Below are positions 7,733-14,087 of a stretch of DNA of 14,087 nucleotides, in pieces; the stretch's first letter is position 1; every line of letters starts with the position of its first letter. Position numbers and translations under genes: made by a program. Origin of the DNA: Bacteroidota bacterium. Lineage in GTDB: Bacteria > Bacteroidota > Bacteroidia > AKYH767-A > JABDAW01. The notes under the pieces are model-generated. The model saw only the letters and a list, made by a program, of their open reading frames with translations, had not been told where the DNA came from and made no database searches. Location of the stretch: NCBI GenBank assembly GCA_023251595.1, contig JAHEYM010000048.1, positions 1 through 14,087 on the forward strand. Direction: 5' to 3'.

Positions 7733-8896
7733 ATGGCTTTAGTAGGACAAGTTTGTGTGAAAGGAGTTTGGGATGAATCTGTTCCCGGAATTAATTTTGA
7801 TGAAAATGGGGTATCTAATTATGCTATGATTTTTCAAAAAATGCTTGATGATTTTCCACGGGGAGAATCCGGCATGAAAAAGTGGTTGGATACAGTTGAA
7901 CAAATAAAAAAGGAAGGGAAAAATAAACCTTACGATTGTATCATAGGTGTAAGTGGCGGCACAGACAGTTCATATCTTCTCCATTTAGCAAAGGAATATG
8001 ATTTGAGACCACTTGCGGTCAATTTGGACAATGGATGGAGTTCGGATATCGCTGTAAAAAATATAAAGAAATTAACCGGCGTATTAAAAATAGATCTGGA
8101 AACTTACGTGATAGATTATGAGGAAGTGAGCGATGTTTTGAAATCCTATTTAAGAGCCAGACTCCCTTGGGCAGATGCCCCAACAGATTTGGCAATAAAA
8201 GCAATTTTGTATAAAAAAGCCCGGAGGGAGAATATTAAATACATTTTGATCGGTCATGATTTCAGAACAGAGGGATTTCAGCCAACCGAATGGACATATA
8301 GTGATGCAAAGCAAATGAAATATGTGGCAAAGAAGTTTAGTGGTAGAAACTTAAAAACTTTTCCAAGTCTCTCAATATGGCAATTCGGTTTTCTTTCTTT
8401 TATTAAAGGGATTAAATTGGTTCGTCCTTATTTTTATGTTCCATATAATAAAAGCGAAACGAAACTCTTTTTGAAAGAAAAATATGGGTGGGAAGATTAT
8501 GGAGGTCATCATTATGAAAATATCTTCACCAAGTTTATTATTTCGTATTGGTTGTGTGAAAAATTTGGTATAGACAAGAGAAAAATAACTCTTTCAGCTT
8601 TGCTGTTAAGTGGGGAAGCAAAAAGAGAAGACATTCTGAATACACTTAGTACAAAACCTTTTAATGAAATTCAAATTGCAAAGGATATTGATTATATTGT
8701 AAAAAAACTCAATATGAGCAGAGAAGAGTTTGATTCACTTTTCACCGGTGACAAAAAGTATTTTTACGACTACCCATCCTATTATCCGCTGTATGAAAAA
8801 TTCAAAAGGTTGGTTTTTCCTCTTATGAAATATTTTTTGCCTAATAAACCGCTTATGTTTTACCAATTCGAGAAAAGAAAAACGACAGAACAATAA
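7733..8896 (+). CDS. N-acetyl sugar amidotransferase (WbpG/PseA-like, WbuX family)
   Basis: ATP-pyrophosphatase enzyme that turns an N-acetyl group on a sugar nucleotide into an acetamidino group, using ammonia from HisH/HisF. The PP-loop SGGTDSS (74-80) sits in YDCIIGVSGGTDSSYLLHLA. Further blocks are AVNLDNGW (95-102) and LIGHDFRTEG. The N-terminus CVKGVWDESVPGINFDENGVSNYA aligns with the WbpG form CxxCvmD...DENGVCNYC, but only Cys8 of the four cysteines remains: the others are Gly11, Ser28 and Ala31. The zinc-type site therefore seems lost while the surrounding sequence is kept. At 387 residues it is normal length. The precise substrate is unknown; an N-acetylated 3-amino sugar from the first two genes of the window is the obvious local candidate, with legionaminic- or pseudaminic-type sugars as alternatives. 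Confidence 0.9.
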   Translation: MALVGQVCVKGVWDESVPGINFDENGVSNYAMIFQKMLDDFPRGESGMKKWLDTVEQIKKEGKNKPYDCIIGVSGGTDSSYLLHLAKEYDLRPLAVNLDNGWSSDIAVKNIKKLTGVLKIDLETYVIDYEEVSDVLKSYLRARLPWADAPTDLAIKAILYKKARRENIKYILIGHDFRTEGFQPTEWTYSDAKQMKYVAKKFSGRNLKTFPSLSIWQFGFLSFIKGIKLVRPYFYVPYNKSETKLFLKEKYGWEDYGGHHYENIFTKFIISYWLCEKFGIDKRKITLSALLLSGEAKREDILNTLSTKPFNEIQIAKDIDYIVKKLNMSREEFDSLFTGDKKYFYDYPSYYPLYEKFKRLVFPLMKYFLPNKPLMFYQFEKRKTTEQ

Positions 8897-8910
8897 GATA
8901 AAAATTATTT

Positions 8911-9954
8911 ATGAGAATATTTATTGATATCGGTCATCCGGCTCACGTTCATTATTTTCGCCCCTTCGCAAAAATAATGCAGGAAAAGGGTCATGCCATA
9001 TTTATTACTTCAAGAGAAAAGGAATGTACCATTGAACTTCTACGAAGCTACGATCTTTCTTTTTATTCGAGAGGAACAGGGAAAAACAGTGCGATTGGAA
9101 AGATAGTATATATGATAAAAGCAGATTTTATCTTATATAAACAGGCAAGACGATTTAAACCCGATTTTTTTCTTAGTATGTCCTCTCCTTATGCAGCCCA
9201 GATATCCTGGCTGATGGGAAAACCTCATATATGTTTTGACGATACCGAACATGCTAATATCGCGCGTAAATTTTATCAACCATTTACAAAAGTAATTTTT
9301 ACACCATTCTGCTTTTCAAAAGACATTGGTAAAAAACAAATCCGCTTTAAATCATTTATGGAATTGCTATACCTGCATCCAAAGTACTTTACACCCGATC
9401 CTTCAATATATTCTGTTCTGGGTATATCGAAAAGCGATCAATACATCCTGCTAAGATTTGTTTCATGGAATGCAAATCATGATATCGGGCAATCGGGGCT
9501 CGATCTTCAAACAAAATTAGCGCTTGTCGACAAATTGAAAGACAAGTATAAAATCTTCATTTCGTCCGAGGGAGAAATGCCGAAAGAATTGGAGCCATTC
9601 AGAGTAAAAATTCCCGCCAACAGAATTCATGATGTTTTAGCTTATGCAACACTATTCATTGGCGAGGGAGCTACCATGACTTCGGAATGCGCTATGTTGG
9701 GAACACCGGCAATTTATGTTAATTCACTTGATGCGGGGACATTAAAAGAGCAGGAGAAACTTGGTCTTATATTCGGATTTCGTAACTCGAATGGTGTGAT
9801 GGAAAAAGTCGATGAATTGCTTTCGAATGTAAATTTGGCTGCTGATTTTAAATCTAAGAGAGAAGAGGCGGTGAATTCTCTAATCGACCCCACTTCAATG
9901 TTGGTTGATTTTTTTGAAAATTATCCAAAAAGCATAGAAAAAACCAAAGAATAA
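8911..9954 (+). CDS. DUF354 family protein, GT-B-like, function unknown
   Basis: A 347-residue protein that I recognise as DUF354 from its opening FIDIGHPAHVHYFRPFA (4-20), the EKGHAIFITSREKE block, FDDTEHA (109-115), and the late EGATMTSECAMLGTPAIY (252-269). The layout, two Rossmann-like halves with a glycine/glutamate-rich nucleotide-sugar site in the second half, resembles GT-B enzymes such as UDP-GlcNAc 2-epimerases and MurG-type glycosyltransferases. No signal peptide or membrane span is seen, so it should be cytoplasmic. The family has no settled function that I know of. It follows the amidotransferase by 14 bases and precedes the heptose kinase by 11, so it belongs to the same operon. 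Candidate roles are transferring the amidinated sugar or acting on its nucleotide form; neither is shown by the sequence. Confidence 0.82.
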   Translation: MRIFIDIGHPAHVHYFRPFAKIMQEKGHAIFITSREKECTIELLRSYDLSFYSRGTGKNSAIGKIVYMIKADFILYKQARRFKPDFFLSMSSPYAAQISWLMGKPHICFDDTEHANIARKFYQPFTKVIFTPFCFSKDIGKKQIRFKSFMELLYLHPKYFTPDPSIYSVLGISKSDQYILLRFVSWNANHDIGQSGLDLQTKLALVDKLKDKYKIFISSEGEMPKELEPFRVKIPANRIHDVLAYATLFIGEGATMTSECAMLGTPAIYVNSLDAGTLKEQEKLGLIFGFRNSNGVMEKVDELLSNVNLAADFKSKREEAVNSLIDPTSMLVDFFENYPKSIEKTKE

Positions 9955-9965
9955 TTATCGATATT

Positions 9966-10931
9966 ATGAAACAGAATTCACTTTATAATATTAAAAAGTT
10001 CAAGTCCTTGAACATTGCAATTGTCGGGGATCTGATGCTGGATAAATATATTTTTGGGAATGTAGAACGAATTTCTCCTGAGGCCCCAATTCCTATTGTT
10101 GCGGTTACAAATGAGAAGTATTTTCCAGGTGGGGCCGCAAATGTTGCGGCAAATATTTCTACTCTAGGGGGGAAAGCAAATCTCTATGGTTTGATCGGAC
10201 TAGACACACCTGGAGAATTATTGCTCGGTTGCTGTGATCATTTTGGGATTAAACATGATGGCGTCATTGCCGATAAAAAATTAAATACTATTCAAAAAAT
10301 AAGAATAGTCGCTCACCATCAGCAATTATTGAGAATTGATTATGAGGATTTGAAAACAGGAATTGAGAATAACACACGGCAATTCTTATTAAAAATATTA
10401 AAAGAAAAAAAATTAAATGCAATCATAGTTTCTGATTATGCGAAAGGTTGTATTAATATGCCTTTAATGACGGAATTGAAAATTCTGGCTTCAAAAAAGA
10501 AAATTCCTCTTCTGGTTGATCCGAAACCCCCTCACAAAAATTTATATAGAGACGTTTTTCTGGTTACACCGAATAAAAAGGAAGCAGAAGAAATGAGTGG
10601 TATGAAAATAAATAACAACTCAGATGCAATTCATTGCGGAAAAAAAATTATGGAAGAACTGAATTGCAACGTCATCATTACCAGGGGGGAACAAGGAATG
10701 TCAGTCTTCGAAAAAGGTAAACAACCCCAGCATATTCCAACAAACGCACAGGAAGTTTATGATGTGTCAGGTGCAGGTGACACGGTGATTGCGACTTTAT
10801 GCCTCGCTATCTGTTCCGGCTTTACACTGTATGATGCTGCCGTGCTTGCAAATATTGCGGCGGGAATTAAAGTTGCAAAAGCCGGAACATCGCCGGTTAC
10901 TTTCGAAGAACTTAAAAAATGTAAAGCATGA
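9966..10931 (+). CDS. hldA: D-glycero-beta-D-manno-heptose-7-phosphate kinase (PfkB family, HldA-like)
   Basis: PfkB/ribokinase-fold kinase that phosphorylates C1 of heptose 7-phosphate to give the beta-1,7-bisphosphate on the way to ADP-heptose. The N-terminus carries the RfaE-specific pattern VGDLMLDKYIFG (20-31), ERISPEAPIPIV (34-45) and PGGAANVAANISTLGG (54-69). Other blocks are VSDYAKG, VDPKPP and VTPNKKEAEEM. The PfkB signature DVSGAGDT (266-273) contains the catalytic base Asp272. At 321 residues it contains the kinase domain only; the C-terminal nucleotidyltransferase domain of E. coli HldE is absent, so an HldC-type enzyme must be encoded elsewhere. Its stop overlaps the start of gmhA by ATGA, which couples consecutive steps of one pathway. 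The family call is firm; substrate identity rests on the RfaE-like motifs and on gmhA next door. Confidence 0.9.
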   Translation: MKQNSLYNIKKFKSLNIAIVGDLMLDKYIFGNVERISPEAPIPIVAVTNEKYFPGGAANVAANISTLGGKANLYGLIGLDTPGELLLGCCDHFGIKHDGVIADKKLNTIQKIRIVAHHQQLLRIDYEDLKTGIENNTRQFLLKILKEKKLNAIIVSDYAKGCINMPLMTELKILASKKKIPLLVDPKPPHKNLYRDVFLVTPNKKEAEEMSGMKINNNSDAIHCGKKIMEELNCNVIITRGEQGMSVFEKGKQPQHIPTNAQEVYDVSGAGDTVIATLCLAICSGFTLYDAAVLANIAAGIKVAKAGTSPVTFEELKKCKA

Positions 10932-11497
10932 AAGAGGTCATAGAAAAAGAGTTGGAAAATCATCTCCGTATTGCAATGCAGGTAAAATTGGAAATGTTGG
11001 ATACAATTATTCTTGCAGCAAAATTGGTTGTTGAGACATTAAGTGCAGGACATAAAATTATTCTGTTCGGAAATGGCGGTAGTGCCGCAGATTCACAACA
11101 CATAGCTGCAGAGTTAACCGGAAGATATAAAAGCGAAAGGAAAGGTCTTCCGGCAATATCATTGACGACTGACACATCTGCACTTACAGCTATCGGTAAC
11201 GATTTCGGATTTGACCATGTTTTTAAAAGACAAGCGGAAGCGTTGGCGAACAAAGGTGATTTATTCATCGGTATTTCAACAAGTGGAAATAGTTCAAATG
11301 TATCTAATGCAATTGAATATGGTAAGTCAATTGGTTGTACAACGATCGGTTTAACAGGGAAGGAAGGTGGTAGATTACGGGAAATTTGCGATCTTATTAT
11401 CGCTGTACCCTCCCATGATACTCCGCGAATACAGGAGATGCATATTCTTATAGGTCATGCTATTTGTCAGGTTGTGGATAATGAATTCGTTTCCTGA
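10928..11497 (+). CDS. gmhA: Sedoheptulose 7-phosphate isomerase GmhA
   Basis: SIS-domain isomerase, 189 residues, full length, that converts sedoheptulose 7-phosphate to D-glycero-D-manno-heptose 7-phosphate, the substrate of the kinase encoded just upstream. The phosphate-binding block is FGNGGSAADSQH (47-58), and the second SIS serine cluster is STSGNSSN (117-124). The zinc ligands of known GmhA enzymes are matched by His58, Glu62, Gln169 and His177, with the same spacing as in characterised enzymes (4 and 8 residues). GRYKSERKGLPAISLTTDTSALTAIGND is near-canonical GmhA sequence. It overlaps the kinase stop by ATGA. GmhB, HldC and HldD are not in the window. Heptose could serve an LPS core or a repeat unit; the sequence does not say which. 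Confidence 0.95.
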   Translation: MKEVIEKELENHLRIAMQVKLEMLDTIILAAKLVVETLSAGHKIILFGNGGSAADSQHIAAELTGRYKSERKGLPAISLTTDTSALTAIGNDFGFDHVFKRQAEALANKGDLFIGISTSGNSSNVSNAIEYGKSIGCTTIGLTGKEGGRLREICDLIIAVPSHDTPRIQEMHILIGHAICQVVDNEFVS

Positions 11498-11539
11498 CCT
11501 TTCTATATATGAAGACGAATGTAATATCATAAAAATGTT

Positions 11540-11547
11540 TAATTTTG
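11540..11547 (+). promoter_or_regulatory. Bacteroidota -7 box upstream of the epimerase
   Basis: TAATTTTG matches the TANNTTTG -7 consensus exactly and would give a leader of roughly 22 bases before the ATG at 11576. The -33 position 19 bases upstream reads GAAT, not TTTG, so only half of the promoter is convincing. The 78-base gap after gmhA is otherwise empty. Confidence 0.45.
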
Positions 11548-11575
11548 CAAAACTTCAGAAAAGTATAAATACATT

Positions 11576-12520
11576 ATGGCAAAATATCTTGTAACAGGAG
11601 GAGCTGGTTTTATTGGAAGTAATATCGCTGAGGAATTACTGAATAGAGGCGAAGATGTTCGCGTGTTCGATAATTTTTCAACAGGAAACCGAAAAAACAT
11701 AGAACGTTTACGTCGTAACCCTGACAAATTTGAGATGATGGAAGGTGATTTGCGTCTTGCATCAGATGTTGCTAAAGCCGTTGAGGGTGTTGAATTTGTG
11801 ATTCATCAGGGTGCACTACCTTCAGTTCCACGATCCATCGCAGATCCTGTAAATGCTCATGAAACAAATATTACAGGCACATTGAATATATTGCAATCTG
11901 CGAGAAAATTTGGAGTTAAACGTGTAGTATATGCGTCCTCATCTTCCGTATATGGAAACAGTGAACAACTTCCGAAATTTGAGAAAATGCCTGTTAATCC
12001 CCTTTCGCCCTATGCACTTACAAAATATGCAGCAGAAAAATATTGTCAGATTTTTTATGAAATTTATGGACTTGAGACAGTTTCCCTTCGTTATTTCAAC
12101 GTTTTCGGACCTTATCAGGATCCGACTTCAGAATATAGTGCAGTAATTCCCAAGTTTATTAATTCTATAGTAAACAACAAATCACCTTTAATTCACGGCG
12201 ATGGACTGCAATCGCGTGATTTTACTTATATTGAAAATAATGTTCAGGCAAATATTCTAGCAGCAACGAAATCCGGAATTGCAGGTGAAGTTTTTAATAT
12301 CGCAATCGGAGAGAGATATACGCTGCTTGATTTGGTTCGTGAAATAAATGTGATTCTTGGTAAAAATATCGAACCTGTCTTTTCATCTTCCAGACCCGGA
12401 GATGTGAAACATTCGATGGCGGATATCTCTAAAGCAATCAGTCTGATGGGTTACAAACCTACGTGTAATTTCAAGTATGGTTTGGAAAAAACCATCGATT
12501 TTTTCGTTAAACGAGGATAA
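11576..12520 (+). CDS. NAD-dependent sugar-nucleotide 4-epimerase (WbpP/GalE-like extended SDR)
   Basis: Extended short-chain dehydrogenase/reductase of 314 residues that should interconvert C4 epimers of a UDP-sugar in the cytoplasm. The NAD-binding motif GGAGFIG (8-14) lies at the N-terminus, with an acidic residue closing strand 2 (VFDNFSTG), which favours NAD over NADP. The catalytic set is the serine run SSSS (121-124) before VYG, plus Tyr146 and Lys150 (YALTK). HQGALPSVPRSI, ETNITGTLN, LRYFNVFGPYQDP, YSAVIPKFI and GDGLQSRDFTYIENNVQAN closely follow WbpP, the UDP-GlcNAc/UDP-GlcNAcA 4-epimerase of P. aeruginosa O6. UDP-GlcNAc or its uronic acid is therefore the likeliest substrate, but plain UDP-glucose/galactose cannot be excluded. 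It is probably transcribed from its own promoter. Confidence 0.9.
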   Translation: MAKYLVTGGAGFIGSNIAEELLNRGEDVRVFDNFSTGNRKNIERLRRNPDKFEMMEGDLRLASDVAKAVEGVEFVIHQGALPSVPRSIADPVNAHETNITGTLNILQSARKFGVKRVVYASSSSVYGNSEQLPKFEKMPVNPLSPYALTKYAAEKYCQIFYEIYGLETVSLRYFNVFGPYQDPTSEYSAVIPKFINSIVNNKSPLIHGDGLQSRDFTYIENNVQANILAATKSGIAGEVFNIAIGERYTLLDLVREINVILGKNIEPVFSSSRPGDVKHSMADISKAISLMGYKPTCNFKYGLEKTIDFFVKRG

Positions 12521-12599
12521 TTCTTCAAGAATGGTAGAATATAAATCATTAATTATCAGTGCTTTATAAACTGTTCATTCGCAAGAGTTATTTTTTTCT

Positions 12600-12607
12600 T
12601 AAATTTG
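12600..12607 (+). promoter_or_regulatory. Bacteroidota -7 box upstream of the Wzi-like gene
   Basis: TAAATTTG is an exact TANNTTTG -7 box about 46 bases before the start codon at 12654, implying a leader of around 40 bases. The expected -33 position (12577-12580) reads ATTC, so the upstream element is poor. The 133-base gap between the epimerase and this gene has no other feature I can support. Confidence 0.45.
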
Positions 12608-12653
12608 TCCTTCCCATCTGATTCACACCGAACCTTTCAAACACCGGTCGATT

Positions 12654-14087
12654 ATGCATCGTTTCCTGCTTTCCCTGATATTTCTTTTTATATCCAATTC
12701 CTTTACACGTGCACAGGAAGTATATCAGCATATAAGTAATACGAATATATATGATTTTTTGGATGAACTCGCCGGTAAAAAACTGATAATAATTAATTCT
12801 GCGGTTAAACCATATTCAAGAATAATGATTGCACAAAAACTTCAGGAAGCGTCACTTTCAAAGGATGAGTTGAATGACCGCCAACAGAAAGAACTGGAAT
12901 TTTATTTACGCGATTTTAATAAAGAATTAACAGCGGATAAAAAATTTGATAAACGTGCTGATTTATTTTATTATAAAGACACTCTTTTCTCCATGACACT
13001 GAACCCGGTATTAGGAATTACGGATTATTCTGCAGGAGGGAAAAATTTTTATCATCGTTGGAACGGGGCCGAAATATTTGGATATATTGGAAAAAATGTG
13101 GGTTATTATGCAAGTTTGCGTGATAACAGAGAAAGTCTCGCGATTACCACAGATTCTTTGCTTACAATGGAAACTGGCGGAAATTATAAGACGGATGAAA
13201 AAGGTGGTGGTGATTACAGTGAAATGAGAGGCGGGTTGACGTATTCATGGAAATGGGGCTCTTTTGGTGTTGTAAAAGATCATTTTACATGGGGCAATAA
13301 TTATCACGGATCAAATATATTTTCAGCCCGTCAACCAAGTTTTGCACATATAAGATTAAATATTCATCCGGTAAAATGGCTTGACTTCAATTATATTCAT
13401 GGCTGGTTGGTCTCTGATGTGGTGGATAGTGTTGCATCTTATTCTTATGGAGCAGGAACCCGGGTCGTATATCATCAGAAATTTCTGGCCGCAAATTTTT
13501 TCACCATAACCCCATGCAAAAATCTGAATGTTTCTATTGGAAACTCTGTGGTTTATAGTGATATTGGGATTCAACCCGGATATCTCATTCCATTCTTTTT
13601 CTTCAAATCGGTTGATCATCAACTTAATGGCGCTATTGCAAATGGTATCGGACAAAACTCACAGATGTTCATGGATATCAGTACACGCCAGATAAAAAAT
13701 TTACATGTATATATGAGTGCTTTCATAGATGAAATCGCACTCAGTCGCGCGCTAAGTGATACCGGTCAAACCAATTTTATTTCGTTGAAATTAGGATTTC
13801 GCGCATCCCCTTCTGCTCTTCCCAATGTGACATTTACACTCGAAGCTACCCGCACAAATCCAATCGTATATAAACATTTTATTTCAACTACTACTTTCGA
13901 ATCGAATGGATATAATCTAGGGAGTTATTTGCGTGATAATGCAGGCGAAATATATGCTTCTGTGGGATGGAAACCTATTCGGGGACTCCATCTGGAAGTT
14001 GCCTATCTAAGCGCTATGGCAGGTTATAATTATCCTTATATCGGCAACAGCAAAGCCGTGCAGGGTCTGCCCTTTATTACCGCAATT
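12654..14087 (+). CDS. Exported outer-membrane beta-barrel, Wzi-like capsule-assembly family (3'-truncated)
   Basis: The frame from ATG 12654 stays open for 478 codons to the window edge, so the 3' end is missing. The first 20 residues form a signal peptide: Arg3, hydrophobic core LLSLIFLFIS, and probable cleavage after TRA before Gln21. An N-terminal region follows with KPYSR and an Asn/Arg/Gln-Lys-Glu helical stretch ending FYLRDFNKEL. From about residue 120 the sequence alternates in beta-strand fashion, rich in Tyr, Trp, Phe and Gly. The block WKWGSFGVVKDHFTWGNNYHG (199-219) followed by SARQPSF (224-230) resembles the WG..N..AP segment of Wzi, the outer-membrane lectin that anchors capsule. 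I recognise the overall pattern from Bacteroidota proteins named 'capsule assembly Wzi family', but homology is inferred by eye. Export of, or attachment to, the locus's polysaccharide is the likely role. Confidence 0.72.
   Translation, partial: MHRFLLSLIFLFISNSFTRAQEVYQHISNTNIYDFLDELAGKKLIIINSAVKPYSRIMIAQKLQEASLSKDELNDRQQKELEFYLRDFNKELTADKKFDKRADLFYYKDTLFSMTLNPVLGITDYSAGGKNFYHRWNGAEIFGYIGKNVGYYASLRDNRESLAITTDSLLTMETGGNYKTDEKGGGDYSEMRGGLTYSWKWGSFGVVKDHFTWGNNYHGSNIFSARQPSFAHIRLNIHPVKWLDFNYIHGWLVSDVVDSVASYSYGAGTRVVYHQKFLAANFFTITPCKNLNVSIGNSVVYSDIGIQPGYLIPFFFFKSVDHQLNGAIANGIGQNSQMFMDISTRQIKNLHVYMSAFIDEIALSRALSDTGQTNFISLKLGFRASPSALPNVTFTLEATRTNPIVYKHFISTTTFESNGYNLGSYLRDNAGEIYASVGWKPIRGLHLEVAYLSAMAGYNYPYIGNSKAVQGLPFITAI

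Noticed and set aside
9966..10931. Bifunctional HldE
   Set aside because: The protein ends after the PfkB domain at 321 residues and the next gene is gmhA; no nucleotidyltransferase domain is present.
10789..11034. Plus-strand open frame spanning the hldA-gmhA junction
   Set aside because: It overlaps two strongly supported genes in another frame and its translation resembles no family.
12516..12557. Inverted repeat GATAATT/AATTATC after the epimerase as a terminator
   Set aside because: The seven-base arms are all but one A/T, the loop is 28 bases, and no T-run follows; likely chance.
13356..13655. Minus-strand open frame of 99 codons near the right edge
   Set aside because: It lies wholly inside the long plus-strand frame of the Wzi-like gene, has no recognisable domain and no promoter; a shadow frame.

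Overview
The window looks like part of a surface-polysaccharide (O-antigen or capsule) biosynthesis locus from a member of the Bacteroidota. Three observations support this. The DNA is AT-rich. One intergenic region holds a perfect Bacteroidota-type promoter, TTTG-N19-TACCTTCG (6303-6333), and two others hold exact TANNTTTG -7 boxes. The genes have short leaders and little Shine-Dalgarno sequence. The last gene also resembles a family of secreted Wzi-like beta-barrels that I associate with Bacteroidota. All thirteen genes I support lie on the + strand. The first lacks its 5' end and the last lacks its 3' end. I see no RNA genes, CRISPR array, insertion sequence or attachment site.

Region 1 (1-6249) begins with the C-terminal half of a DegT/DnrJ/EryC1-type sugar aminotransferase. 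It overlaps by ATGA a left-handed beta-helix N-acyltransferase; together they should make an N-acetylated aminosugar nucleotide. A GT4 glycosyltransferase, an AsnB-type glutamine-dependent amidotransferase and two more GT4 enzymes follow.

Region 2 (6250-11497) starts with a weak terminator-like hairpin and the strong promoter. It then encodes hisH-, hisF- and wbpG-like genes spaced 4 and 1 bases apart, matching the P. aeruginosa O5 hisH2-hisF2-wbpG set that adds an acetamidino nitrogen to a sugar nucleotide. The HisF copy has Leu at position 11, where the cyclase needs Asp, but keeps the ammonia-gate residues. The WbpG-like protein has lost three of its four N-terminal zinc-type cysteines. 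The group continues with a DUF354 protein of unknown function, a PfkB-type heptose-7-phosphate kinase and GmhA (the last two overlap by ATGA), which are early steps towards ADP-heptose.

Region 3 (11498-14087) has two genes, each behind its own -7 box. The first is a WbpP/GalE-like sugar-nucleotide 4-epimerase. The second is an exported Wzi-like outer-membrane beta-barrel protein cut off by the window end.

Taken together, the genes suggest a nitrogen-rich glycan with amino, N-acetyl, amidino and possibly amide groups, and perhaps heptose. The 3-amino sugar made in region 1 may be the substrate of the amidination module in region 2. No flippase, polymerase, initiating glycosyl-phosphate transferase or nucleotidyltransferase is present, so the locus must extend beyond the window or be completed elsewhere.
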